From contig MU008179.1 of assembly GCA_010909165.1 (NCBI GenBank), forward strand, positions 248,001 to 312,000: a DNA stretch of 64,000 bases, in the 5' to 3' direction. This DNA is from Anthoceros angustus. Lineage: Eukaryota > Streptophyta > Anthocerotopsida > Anthocerotales > Anthocerotaceae. A model generated the notes under the pieces. That model worked only from the letters and a program-made list of their open reading frames with translations, did no database searches and was not told the DNA's origin. Below are positions 1 to 10,615 of this stretch, piece by piece (the stretch's first letter is position 1; each line of letters opens with the position of its first letter). Made by a program: the position numbers and the translations under genes.

Positions 1-1418
1 AGATCAAGGATTCACCACTGCAATAGCACATCCTCTCCTGATTCAAATCACTTACCCTGTCACTGATGATTTCCAGCTGCTTTGGCATACGCGCATTCCA
101 GCTGTCCCTGTGAATTTGTTCCACAGGCGAATGGATATTGTGTGCTGGATGTCGACATACCTCGACGTCCGGGAAGGTATTCAATTGCCTGTTGTAGCCG
201 GCATCCTCTCTGGCATCCAGCCGTGTGACCGTGCATACATACACGGCTGCACGGCTGGATGCCAGGCCTCTCCACAGGGCACAGGGCAGGTAGCTGAAAC
301 GTCTACCTTCCAGCCATGCTTGCTCTGCCCCTCCCTTTTCCACAACTATGTTTAGGCAGGTACATTTGGGTAAAACCTGTCATCAGACTTGTTGGAACAG
401 TGAATGTCGAACATGCTATTCTATGAAAGAGCATTTGGGCAACAGAATGTCGGGTGGGCCTCCATCCATATTCATACATGTATGTGTACAAACATTTTGT
501 GGTAAACAGATCTATGTCGTAATGCTTGCTTCTCTTTCCCTATTTCCAGTCCACTACTATGTATAATGCAGCGTGCTCCATCCCCATGTTACATGTGTAA
601 GGCTCCACGGAGAAAACGTGAAATTGAAGAGCCGCCTATGGCTCCTTCCAAGTTCCTACACATCACCATACCGCATCTGCAACATGTGTGACTCTTTGGC
701 CGCATTTCAGCCTCACAGTCTGGTGGCACTTCACCGACAGGTTGTTCCATGCTGCGTAGAAGCACCTTCGTGGGTTTGCATTTGTCGCAGTTCTGGTTTG
801 TTTTTTACATGCCCCTTTGGTGTTTTTCACATGCGCACGAGAGTGCATATTGAAAGCACCACAGTGCGTGTATAAAAACACCGACCCCGCCAGTGGGATA
901 GCGGGCAGAAAGTCTTCCGATATCCACGAAGATGCCTTTGTAGAGAGAAGATTTGTCTACTCTGACCACAGGATCTGTGTGGAATCCACTCGGATCAAAT
1001 ACGCCCTCCGACGTACCAAAGGACGATCGACATCGTGTACTTGCTCTAAATCTTGTCCAAGAGGTTGATGAATCCGAACCAAGTCTGTGAGAACGGAGGC
1101 TTTGGCCTGCACACCAGAGATTCACAGCCGTCACAGCCTCCGAGCACCTGAGACTGGTAGAGCACCACTGCACTGTCGCTGGTGTCTTTTCAGAAAGAAA
1201 AGACTTTTCTGTGGTCTGCGGATAGTAAGCTGCGAGTTCCGAGGATTTTAACCCCAAGACCTCCAGTATGTACACACCAAGACAGCTGGTGCTGCGTGCT
1301 GCAGGAGCAGCCCTTACTCCTGATTGGCAATATATGGCTAACATGCCTAGAGGCATACATCGGGGGCTGGCCGTGTGTAGCTCCTCAGGGTGCCCTTTTC
1401 TATGCAAGAGAACTGACG
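1..1418. other. No gene recognised
   Basis: Open frames exist on both strands, the longest running from about 1182 to 1943 on the plus strand. That frame lies across the PSMG4 gene of the other strand and resembles no family I know. I see no domain, RNA gene or clear repeat here. The stretch probably holds the 3' flank of PSMG4 and intergenic DNA. Confidence 0.4.
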
Positions 1419-2273
1419 TTAGGGCAGCTCGTCAAGGGAGAGCTTGGCAACTGGTTCCTGAATGCTCAAACCTGCTTTGACATACCCCAAACTCTTGAGC
1501 TCTTGCAGCAACCGTTTCTCTGCAAATGCCTGCAGCCAAACAAGCTCGACTGTGAGAAGAGGGCAAGTGACAAGCACCCTAGCTGCTTCAAAAACTCAGC
1601 TCGTCCGTCATTGCCTCAAGGGTCGGAGACTTGGAGGGTATGTTGGACGCCAGAACGATACTCCACCCAGTTCTCCAGGCTGCACACGAAAAAACATCAA
1701 CAGGTAAAAATCGGGCAACCCTACCGACCCGGCCCTGCCTTGCCCTGCCCTGCCCTGCACCAACATGAAGCACAACTCACCAAGCCTCCTGGCCGTGCTC
1801 GCTCCTGGACTATCAGCTCCTCCCCCCAGGAGCACAGCCAAGCTGGGGGCTTGGGCCTGGACCATGGCAGAAACACAGCCCTCCGTGTCAACACACACTC
1901 ACGACCGGGCCACATTCAGGAAGCAGCACAGTCGAGGCCATGACTAACCCACTTACATATCGAGTCGGCATAGACAAGTAAAGATTTCCTAGCCTAGCAG
2001 AATTGCAGCTCACCCACACATATAACTGCAACCACAGACACACAACAACAACGTCAACAACAGCCCCGCATCCGGATTAGATGAACACAACCCACAACCC
2101 ACAACCCACAACCCACAACCCACAACCCACAACCGCCAAAAAACAAAAAACAAAAAGCTCTTCCCAACCTGGTCAGTGAGGCGAAGAATTTGGAAATGGA
2201 ATGTAGTATCATGAGCTTGGTCCGTGAAGCAGGAGAGCGGCAAACCATTCTTCAAAGCCTCGCCACCAGCCAT
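1419..2273 (-). CDS. PSMG4: Proteasome assembly chaperone 4 (PSMG4/PAC4) homologue, five exons
   Basis: Exons on the minus strand are 2273-2169, 2025-1957, 1856-1781, 1679-1596 and 1519-1419. Each intron is GT-AG and the phases agree, giving 144 residues, close to the usual family length. Residues 22-35 contain the FHFQILRLTDQ strand. Exon 2 gives LYVWVSCNSARLGNLY, matching the family core YVWIGCNSAKxGxLY. Exon 3 carries LLGGGADSPGASTARRL, equivalent to the LLGGTSDNTGxGxARRL block. Exon 4 gives the GWSIVLASNIP strand. PAC4 pairs with PAC3 and helps assemble the alpha ring of the 20S proteasome in cytosol and nucleus. The start is the first ATG, at 2273. Intron 1 holds a heptamer microsatellite. 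Exon 4/5 junctions are the least certain, because the donor follows CTGA and two acceptors are possible. Confidence 0.82.
2087..2133. repeat. Heptamer microsatellite (CCCACAA)n
   Basis: About six copies of CCCACAA lie in intron 1 of the PSMG4 homologue. Read on the gene strand the unit is TTGTGGG, which differs from the plant telomere unit TTTAGGG at two positions. The array looks like slippage of a simple repeat. Confidence 0.85.
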
Positions 2274-3003
2274 GGTGTCCAAATCCCGTGGCTCCGCGGG
2301 TGCCCACCCTGAGTTAACCACTACCCGAGCTTCACCTCCCACTGTATCCAGCTAACCACATTCCCCCCTTACGCCGGCAATCGCCCTAAAATGTCGGCAG
2401 GCTTCTCTGGAAGGATCTCGCGAATCTTACTGTACGGGACACGGTATCCAGTTATGTATTATGTATGTTACATGTATGTACATGAGTTCCCTAAAAATGA
2501 GTCAGGGTCTAGGAGTCGAGACCGTCATCTGCCTCGTTCGCTAATAAGCAGAAGCTTACGGTAAAGCGAGGAGAGGGGGGTGTCGTACGGGTTGTCGTGT
2601 CTTCTTGAAATTGCGAAAAGAGAAAGCGTATTGCACTAAAAATAGTATTCTGTGCCCCGGGCCGGGCCGCACCTTCCTCTCCCTTCCCTCTCGTTTCATG
2701 TCCTTCCTCTTTCTTCTCCTTAGAGGCTTCGAGGCTATGAGCTGCGGCTGCGCGCAGGGAAGCGGGCGTGGCTTGGGGGTTTGACCACCCTGGGAACTGA
2801 TATGAAGCGGAGGCAGAGGCAGAGGCCGAGGGAGCAGCGAAGGACGAGAGCGCTTGCACGTTCAGGCCGGGCCGCATGCATATGATGCACCATATGCCTC
2901 ATCGTTGCCAGAAGCGGAGATCAGTTGTTGGCACATCTGAGCGGGAGGAGGAGGCGGCGAGCCCGAGCCCGAGCCCGAGACCGGAAGCTCCAGCTGCGTC
3001 CCC

Positions 3004-3822
3004 ATGTCACTGATTCCCAAGGGCGGCAAGCTCCGTATCCGGGAGGTATGGGCTCACAATCTAGAGGAGGAGTTCCAGTTGATTCGGGAGGTGGTGGACG
3101 ACTACCCTTACCTGGCCATGGACACGGAGTTCCCCGGGGTGGTGGTTCGTCCCGTGGGGACATTTAAGAACAGCGCCGAGTACCACTACCAGACGCTTAG
3201 GGCGAACGTGGACATGCTCAAGCTCATACAGCTGGGACTCACATTCTCGGACGAGGAGGGCACGCTGCCGCTCTGCGGCACGGGCGAGTACTGCGTCTGG
3301 CAGTTCAACTTCCGGGAGTTCAATATCAAGGAGGATGTGTACGCGCAGGACAGCATCGAGCTGCTGTGCCAGAGCGGGATAGACTTCGGGAAGAATGAGG
3401 AGGATGGGATTGATTCGCAGCGCTTCGGGGAGCTGTTGATGTCTTCTGGCATTGTGCTCAACGAGAGCGTGCACTGGATCACCTTCCACTCCGGGTACGA
3501 CTTCGGCTACTTGCTCAAGCTGCTCACGTGCCAGAACCTGCCCTCCTCAGAGACTGACTTCTTCAACCTGCTGCGGACCTACTTCCCGACTGTGTATGAT
3601 ATCAAGTACCTGATGAAGTTCTGCGGGAATATGCACGGGGGCTTGAACCGGCTGGCTGAGATGTTGGAGGTGGAACGCATCGGGCCTTGTCATCAGGCGG
3701 GCTCTGACTCTCTTCTTACGTCCTGTACTTTCCGGAAGCTGAAACAGGGGTATTTCAATGGTTCGACAGAGAAGTATCAGGGTGTGCTATATGGTTTGGG
3801 AACAGAGAACAACGACACATGA
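3004..3822 (+). CDS. CAF1: CCR4-associated factor 1 (CAF1/POP2) deadenylase
   Basis: An intronless frame of 272 residues, the usual length of plant CAF1. The enzyme is a DEDD-type 3'-5' exoribonuclease that shortens poly(A) tails as part of the CCR4-NOT complex, starting cytoplasmic mRNA decay. The catalytic acids are visible: D40 and E42 in AMDTEFPG, D166 in [10 protein letters not shown], and H230/D235 in [11 protein letters not shown]. The family marker VWQFNF occurs near residue 98. The ATG starts directly on the conserved core ([12 protein letters not shown]), so there is no long N-terminal extension. A short GC-rich 5' region with CCCGAG repeats precedes it. Many plant CAF1 paralogues are intronless and stress-induced; regulation cannot be read here. 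Confidence 0.95.
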   Translation: MSLIPKGGKLRIREVWAHNLEEEFQLIREVVDDYPYLAMDTEFPGVVVRPVGTFKNSAEYHYQTLRANVDMLKLIQLGLTFSDEEGTLPLCGTGEYCVWQFNFREFNIKEDVYAQDSIELLCQSGIDFGKNEEDGIDSQRFGELLMSSGIVLNESVHWITFHSGYDFGYLLKLLTCQNLPSSETDFFNLLRTYFPTVYDIKYLMKFCGNMHGGLNRLAEMLEVERIGPCHQAGSDSLLTSCTFRKLKQGYFNGSTEKYQGVLYGLGTENNDT

Positions 3823-4879
3823 CAGCGAGGGGAGGCTAGCTCTTTCGTAATCCTGCTAACCTGGACTGGTTTTGAAGCTCTGTGCTTGGAAGCCAACCTG
3901 GACACTCTTCTCTCTGGGGGGAAAGCATGGGGAAGCTTAGGTCAGGAACGTACGTAGCTAGTGGGATAACATCACTTTAGCCAGTAGATATTCAGTGACG
4001 AGATTATGTACATTTCTCATTTTAAGTTATATAGCTATGCTGCGTGCTGCCATGCTGATGCGCAGTCTGATGGGTTTCCTTGAAAGCAAGAGTGGCACAG
4101 TCGTTACTGAGCTGCATCTCTGAAGTCCAGTTCAGAGCCTTCCAAAAGCTCTTGCAAACATTTCTTTTGCCTTGCGGAAGTTCAATTCAGGACTGGACTT
4201 CCAAGAAGCCATTCTGGCATGCTCTTAAAAGAGAGTGGAGGAGTCAGGATGCATTGAACAACGTCAGTTGTGTCTTGTTTTCATAAAGACTGCCTGAAGT
4301 GCTATCTACTAACACGCCAAGCTACCGTCTTCAGGCCTATCAGTCTGAAGTGAAACAGGTTTGGCAAAGCTGCTCTTACAAACCAGGCTTTTCAGCGTAT
4401 GCCACGAAGCTAATCACACCGGGTACTTTTCACCATCAGAAACGCAATTAAAAACGCGAGTGGACACATCGGTCTGGAAACTTCGACGTCCTCTACTTAG
4501 GTACGGTAAAATGCTCAAAAACTATTTTTGAAAATGCTAAAACTTTCTTTGAACTGCGGGTGTAAGCTTGGGACACGTTGCAAAACGTTCCATTGCCTTG
4601 GTCTGCCAGCGTCTTTCGTGATCGTTGATTAGCTCCCAATTAAGCATTCTTAGTTTGGCCAGACTCCACATTTGGCGGTTTCCAACCCAAGTCTCTGTCC
4701 CCACATCCTCAACGTTCTCAGCTTACCCAGCCTCCCATTTGGCAGGTTCTCCATCCCAGAAGCTTCTCCAAAGCAAAATAACTTCTTCTCAAGCACTGGT
4801 TTTCTTCAGCCTCCACATTGAGAGCTACTTAACTCAAGTCTTTCATACTCGGTGTCTTCCACACGGTGTTCACTTCCTT

Positions 4880-4972
4880 CTTCAAGAGGGATGGAAGCAT
4901 GCAAATGTTCTTCAAGCGGGATGAAAGCATGCAAATGTTTCTTCAAGCGGGATGGAAGCATGCAAATGTCCC
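4880..4972. repeat. Minisatellite, about 32 bp unit, 3 copies
   Basis: Three adjacent diverged copies of a unit that includes TTCAAGCGGGATGGAAGCAT and ends in GCAAATG. No coding role is apparent. Confidence 0.8.
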
Positions 4973-5309
4973 CTTTGTAAGCAAGGTACACACGAGACAA
5001 ACACGATCACCTTTGGTTCAGTGATCGATGATTAGATGCTCCTAAACACCGGTAAGCAATTTCTCGATTTGCCCGGATTCCACAATTGGCAATTTCCAAC
5101 CAAAATCTCCTTCAATCTGTCCCCACATCCTCGAAGTTCTCCGCTTTCCCACCTCCACATTTGACGGACCAGGCTCCCCATCCCAAACTCCTTGCTAAGC
5201 CTTGCCTTGAGCCGTTCCCCATCCTAGACTCCTTGCTAACCCTGGCCTTGAGCATCTCCAAAGCTGCTTCTAGAGCACTATTTTATGGGCACCATTTTAT
5301 GAGCCTCAA

Positions 5310-5440
5310 AGCTGGCATTTTAATCACAAATATCACGCTAACATTTTAATCACAAACATCAGCCCCAAAGCTAACATTTTAATCACAAACATCAGCCCCA
5401 AAGCTAACATTTTAATCACAAACATCAGTCCTAAAGCTGC
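5310..5440. repeat. Minisatellite, about 33 bp unit, 3-4 copies
   Basis: Direct repeats contain AACATTTTAATCACAAACAT followed by CAGCCCCAAAGCT. Copies are nearly identical, so the array is probably recent. Confidence 0.85.
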
Positions 5441-5712
5441 ACTTTAACCCTACGAAGGCCTCACCTATTCAAATCAAGTTCTTTGACCAATATTTCTATA
5501 CATTGTATATAACTTTTTTATGGCGCATATTCTATTTTAGATTTTGTTCCCTATATTTAAGCTTGGTTTTAACCCAAGCATGGTCACCCTTATTTTTCAT
5601 CTTAATAATATATACAATTTTTTTGTTATATCTTTCAGAATATCACTAATTAAATAAGAAACTATTTAAGATGGTAGTTCTTGTGAAGACCTCCCTATTG
5701 ATATATAATTTA

Positions 5713-6108
5713 TTATAAAATATTAAGTAAAAAAGAATGGAGACTATATGTAGGAAAATGAGATGGAAAAATCCATCTACCCCAAAAAAGATGGGGTAAA
5801 ACCCATCGAAGGGTAACAAACCAGTAGGATCTACCACCACGATTGCTCATTCTAAACCTACCTATAGCTCCGAGAATTTCGTGGTCAGGGATACGGAAAG
5901 GCCTACCTACCATCGGTGCAAAAGAAGCCGCATCCCTAGCGCTTGCCGCTGTCCTGAACACCGCATTCGCCAGTGCCCGCTGCAGGGCGATGGACACCCG
6001 TTGGCAAAAGAAAGCCACAATACAAGAAAGGGGGAGACCAACCCCATTCCTGTGTAAGTGGTATGCCTTGGCATAGTCCTTGACAAACCTAGAGAAACCT
6101 TTGCTCAT
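5713..6108 (-). pseudogene. LINE-like reverse transcriptase, C-terminal remnant
   Basis: A minus-strand frame contains CQRVSIALQRALANAVFRTA and later LGAIGRFRMSNR. It aligns by eye with a better preserved fragment at 38082-38612, which has GQRVSIALQRAILMAI and LGAVGIL in the same order. The longer copy also has the Cys/His tail CECGFALDDYGVHIACC, which I associate with non-LTR retrotransposon reverse transcriptases. Only the extreme C-terminal part and the 3' region remain here, followed by an AT-rich tail below 5760. It is a dead fragment. Confidence 0.6.
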
Positions 6109-6142
6109 GGCCCCATGAGTCTCGATGGATCAAGTTTAAAGG

Positions 6143-6160
6143 TTTAGGGTTTAGGGTTTA
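6143..6160 (+). repeat. Interstitial telomere-type repeat
   Basis: Two and a half copies of the canonical plant telomere unit TTTAGGG (GGTTTAGGGTTTAGGGTT) lie about 35 bases from the upstream (5') edge of the LINE remnant. A TTTAAAGG variant precedes it. It is too short for a chromosome end. Confidence 0.9.
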
Positions 6161-6169
6161 AGTGAAACA

Positions 6170-7100
6170 ACAAGAGCACTATTTTCTTCGTTTTGGTAGT
6201 TGGTTTTGTTTTTTTTCGTTGCATTGTATGTACGATATGAGGTAGGGTTAGACAATAAGGCCTCCTAGGGCCAGATTATGCATCATGCGTACTCCCAAGA
6301 CCCTGGTCCAGTGGCGAACAGGTGGCTGGCAGGTGCTAGTGCCTCCGGAGGAAGTCCTAAGGGAGAGGGAGGGGTGAGTCCAGGTGAGACCGGAGGAATT
6401 GGCGAACAACAGACACGTAGGTGTTTAAAGGGACCGACCGGCATGCAGGTGGTCGGAGGACGGGGAACTTTCCCAGGAGCCGTTATGGCCCATTTCGAGT
6501 GGTGGAAGAAAATTTTCCACCCGTGGACAAAAATGAGTACAAGCGTGCAAGCGTGTGGGTAGTACAAGATGGATCGCAGCGCAGGCGCGAAGGACCGACT
6601 CCACGCCGTTTACGCGTGGTTGTTTTCTGCAGGAAAGCATTGTTCATTCTTCACAACTATCCAGTTCTCTTACTCTCTTATGCTCCGGCTTCCTGCTCTC
6701 TGGTGCTCAATTCTCGGACGCTCAGGCTCCATTGCTCCCGTGCGGTTGAGCCCTCCGGAGTGCAGGTTACTTTGCGCCAAACCAGCGCAATAGCAGAGCG
6801 TAGGAACAACGCCGAACCTTTCATCAGATTAGCGAACAACGTTCGAAGAAATGGCGCCTAAGAAATCGATGGCGGAGGGGCTCGCACCGGGGACTTTGGT
6901 GCAACATCACCACCAAGCGCTATCCATATTTTGGTCCGGAGCTCCAGGTGGTGGGGGAGGTGGTGATGGACTTGCACCTGGACGTGTTCCAGGCGGTATG
7001 GACGTTCGACAGCGTCACCTGGTCCGGGAGTAGGCCTGGAAGTTGTTGGCGGTGGCGTGGAGGAAGATCAGCTCCAAGAGTGTGAAGGAGGACCTGGGGC
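6170..7100. other. No recognised gene
   Basis: Several short overlapping frames on both strands, none resembling a known family. Sequence just upstream of the copia LTR at 7105 may be the original insertion target. Confidence 0.3.
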
Positions 7101-7104
7101 ATTG

Positions 7105-7273
7105 TGTTAAAACCGCTTAATCAGCGCTCGTTCACATAATGATTAGGGTTACTTAGGTTATCCATATGAAGAGTCAGTTCCAAGATTATTTAAGATACAT
7201 TACATTATAGTTTTGTATTGAGTTAATTGTTTTATGTTCTCTCCTTCTCTTCACCGCGCTCAAGACTCAAACA
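7105..7273 (+). mobile_element. Ty1/copia-type LTR with adjacent primer-binding site
   Basis: The stretch begins TGTTAAAACC and ends in CA. Right after it lies TGGTATGACAGCC (7274-7286), which resembles the initiator-Met tRNA primer-binding site TGGTATCAGAGC. An AT-rich promoter-like centre is present. The internal region is mostly deleted: about 300 bases later the sequence is already RNase H. No matching 3' LTR was found after 8275. The LTR limits are inferred from TG...CA plus the primer site. Confidence 0.55.
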
Positions 7274-7582
7274 TGGTATGACAGCCCAAGATTTAGAATG
7301 ATTATATACCATCAAGGGCAATTGGTCATGTATCAATGTCTCGGACGGATATGGACGAGAGAAGCTTTTATCCAATCGTTTGTGGATTAAAGCTATTGAT
7401 ACTCTATTTTGGCTAATTGATTGGTGCGATCAAGCGATTGAAGGAAATTATTATTAAGTATTCAGCGTCTCTTCAATATGATTGAATTGAGGAGCATACA
7501 CAAGCCTTCTCAGATACTTCCGCTGCCTAAATGAATGAGCGATTAAGCTGAATCATTCTGTATTGAAGGTGAAACAGAGATT

Positions 7583-8275
7583 TTGACACAATCTAGCATC
7601 CATCATCTAATGCAGACTGGGTTATGTCAACATCCTCATTTCGCTATTTGTACAGAACAATTACCAAACACTAATGGACTATGCTATCGCTCAATCAATG
7701 ACAAGCAAGAATCTATTAATAACCTGAAGATGCCGAGGCGCAAGTGGGCTGGTAGGCCCCCTTTTTGTGCGCAACCAAGTCGTGACCAGATGCCTGCAGC
7801 CAATACAACAGATATACGGTGTTACAATCAACAAATATGCGATTGTTCCATTCAGCTTAATTCTGCGCCACGGCCAATCCTAATTCTCATTTCATGGTCA
7901 AGTAAGAAACAGACTACCATTGCCCTTTCTAGCACTGAGTCAGAATATAGGGTACTAACTTCATTTGCAAAAGATATCATCTGGAGTAGGTTAGCTTTAG
8001 ATGAACGTAATCATGCTCAAAATGATCTTACGCCTTTATTGAGCGATAGTCAAGGGGCCATAGCCTTAGCTAGAAACCTTGTTTTTCATTGAAGAACTAA
8101 GCACATAGTGGTAGAATTCTATTACATAAGAGAATTATTAGAAAATAAAACAATAGATATTAATTATATCCCAACACAGGATAATTCAGTTGATTTATTC
8201 ACCAAATCCCTTAATCAGCAAGCATATAAACATTTTAGATATACTGGATATCAAGTTCAAACCACTCTAACTTAG
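7583..8275 (+). pseudogene. Ty1/copia RNase H remnant
   Basis: Translation from about 7880 gives SWSSKKQTTIALSSTESEYR, then LLSDSQGAIALARN, and after one in-frame stop at 8090 HIVVEFYYIRELLENK, NYIPTQDNSVDLFTKSL. These are the standard copia RNase H motifs (STxxEYxA, DNQxAI, the HIxxxxHxxRE helix and TxxQxADxxTK). The first part (7583-7860) is not recognisable as reverse transcriptase, so the element is internally deleted. It is on the same strand as the LTR at 7105 and probably belongs to it. Confidence 0.85.
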
Positions 8276-8690
8276 CTAGCTTAAGTCAGTAACTCAAGTA
8301 GACAAACTAAAGTTAAGTCATAACTTTCCTATAATCCATAAAGTTTGTCCAGAGTATTGAGTTCCTCCTCTATCTCTAAGTAGTCTTCATAGTACTCCGT
8401 AGCTTCGCGCTCAAGTGCCCAAGTAGATCCTAACCATGGTATTTAGGTATCACATTTAGTATTAATATTAATAATAAAATATTTTTTAATTACATTATTT
8501 AAGGCACCATGAGTACTTACGATAGGCATGTTTTGTATGTCCTTCAAACTCAGTACATGGGGCAGTACCTAACCATTTGTAGTCCACTTTTGGGGCACAT
8601 ATACTCTGTTGGGGCATGGAAATCTCCCATATTCCCAGGGCATATTAGATAGGTAGCTTTACATATAAGTTCCCCTCTAGGAGCCGTAGC

Positions 8691-9155
8691 ATGGATGGAG
8701 AAGAAAAACTACTTGGCTGCCGCTTTGCATCGGTAGAGGAGGCTAGATCTTCGTCAATGTTGCTTGTAATCCAATTGTCCTCCTCCATTACTTCAAGTTG
8801 GAGAGCTTTCTCGAATGGTGCCACTGAAATCTCCTCGGCTCACAAGTCGCAGGTTCCCCATACTGAAGATGTTGCTCACCAAGTGCCAATATGTGAAGGA
8901 AGCCCAAGTTTGAGGCCACGTTCGCTAGTCACTTCAGATTTTGCTGATGCCAAGGATGTTGATAAATTCAACAAGTTTGTTTCTGGTAGAGTCACCTGTT
9001 CTTCACAAATGTTGAAAAGTGAGAAATGGCAAGGTGTAATCTTGTGGGCTGCTCCATGTGCAGATTGGAAGTCGGGGAAACTGCAGCTGGGGGAAGATGA
9101 AGACTCAAGAGGAAAGTGGAAAGGCAAAAGACAAGATGGAAGCAGAGAGTGGTGA
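8691..9155 (+). CDS. Hypothetical protein, uncertain
   Basis: An open frame of 154 residues with an ATG start and a lysine-rich C-terminus. It lies between copia debris and a GC-rich patch. No domain, signal peptide or membrane segment is visible, and composition does not clearly favour coding. It may be a chance frame or part of an unrecognised element. Confidence 0.2.
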   Translation: MDGEEKLLGCRFASVEEARSSSMLLVIQLSSSITSSWRAFSNGATEISSAHKSQVPHTEDVAHQVPICEGSPSLRPRSLVTSDFADAKDVDKFNKFVSGRVTCSSQMLKSEKWQGVILWAAPCADWKSGKLQLGEDEDSRGKWKGKRQDGSREW

Positions 9156-9299
9156 GGAACAAAAATGAGTAGAGTAGGATGAATAGTGCTTCCTTTGTAA
9201 CCCTTATAATTTATGAGATCATAAGCATACTGTAAGAATCGCTATCCCACAAAAAGTGGTCCCAGAAAAAAAACAAAACTGAATATGGAATACCTAGCT

Positions 9300-9930
9300 G
9301 TTATCTTCCTAAAGCATAGGTCACGAGATGACGACCTCCAGAAGGCTCCCTATGGGGTCTAGACCCATCTCTTCCGACTCACGTTTGCTGGAAGAGAAGG
9401 CCCTTTGTTTTCTGCATCGACAATGTAAACAGCTGCTGGGGGTGCCTGCTCCCAACTCACATTCCAGCGGTTTTCCACGATGGCGCCCCCCTTCCCATCA
9501 CCACTTGCAGGCACAAGATCTGGCACCGCGGCATCTTCATCATCAGCGCATGAGAGGGCGACCTGATCGACTCCATCAACATGTTTATGGGCAGGCGCCA
9601 GGCGCGCCAGCCCACTTTTCTTCCTTCTTTGGCCTCCGTCGGGCTGAGATTTTGCAGCTCGACGGGGGTCTTGCACTCCCGTGGCAGGTGCACACGCCGC
9701 ATCGGCCTCGCGCGTCACGCCTCTGCCGCGCGGAGTTGTGGGCGCACTGCGGGGGAGCATTCGCATCAGCCCTAGCTCGGCGCCGAAGGCGAGCCAGGCG
9801 ACAGAGGTAGGGTGTAGCTTGCGTCCGCCATACCCGTGGTGGATGCGGCCTCCCGCGCATCGGTGAAGACAAGGAATGGGGGCCAACCGTTTGGCCCCCG
9901 TCTTTAATTTTTTCGATATAACCATTATTC
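9300..9930. other. GC-rich island without recognised product
   Basis: Base composition rises sharply against AT-rich flanks, and open frames occur on both strands (9328-9810 plus, 9359-9925 minus). The minus-strand reading has an acidic stretch (SCADDEDAAVPDLVPASGDG). None matches a family I know. It could be a gene fragment captured between elements. Confidence 0.25.
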
Positions 9931-10242
9931 ATGTTTTTCCATTCCAGAAAATCATTAAAAGCTTTATCCTATTTTATTAATTGATAATTCATTTTGATTA
10001 CTTAAGTTTGCCTTATGCTTTCAATTTAATTTCACCCGAGAACTAGTTTTCAGTTTTAGGCCTATTTTGGCTCTTTTTCAAGCCAGAAAAATACTCTACT
10101 TAATCACCCTCAGTTCATAGTGAGTGGGAGTGATAAACTATACTAGGTTTAGGGCACTATTCACTAGGGCATCTTTACTTAAACATTATTTTATGCCTAG
10201 GGCACTAAGTAGTTTCCTTAGGTAGCTATTTAGGTAGTTAGT

Positions 10243-10600
10243 TGTTATATTGGTTACAACCACTTATGGTTACAACCACCTGACTTCCTCCACTATAAAA
10301 CACTCTCTTGTACTTTCTATTATTCAATGAATGCAACAAGCTTTGTGCAAGTGTGTGTGCGTGATTTTTATCAATGTCAGGGTCTGGATCTAAGTCTAAA
10401 GCTGACAAAGTGCTGGCTGCTTCCCGTGGACGACCTTTCTAGAAGGGTAAACCAAGACTAACTCAAGGATCTAATTTTCCATGCCAAGATGCAGGTTCCT
10501 CCACCATCAGGCTTCAAGGGACGTGTAATTGGTGTGGCACACCTCGTCATTGGGCGAGGGAATACCGTAAGAAGAAAGCTGGAGAGCCCTAGAATCCCTT
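10243..10600 (+). mobile_element. Copia-type LTR-like sequence and gag zinc-knuckle fragment
   Basis: The segment starts TGTTATATTGGTTACAACC, has a TATA-like CACTATAAAAC at about 10290 and a run with AATGAATG. A frame then opens at the ATG in ATCAATGTCAGGG (10374) and reads SGSGSKSKADKVLAASRGRP. After a stop comes a damaged zinc knuckle, CNWCGTPRHWAREYRKKKAG, with the last cysteine replaced by tyrosine. The ending KKKAGEP is shared with the intact knuckle at about 18460 on the minus strand, so both come from one copia family. The gag is cut at 10600. Confidence 0.55.
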
Positions 10601-10615
10601 CTGCTACTGCCACAA

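Larger units (their letters stand above)
3830..5700. other. Intergenic region with two small tandem repeats
   Basis: This is the 3' flank of CAF1 followed by AT-rich DNA. No frame resembles a known protein. Two minisatellites are listed separately. Beyond 5450 the base composition turns strongly AT-rich, as often seen at the edge of old retroelement insertions. Confidence 0.4.

Noticed and set aside
1182-1943. Open frame of 253 codons on the plus strand
   Set aside because: It overlaps four exons of the PSMG4 homologue on the other strand and shows no family similarity.
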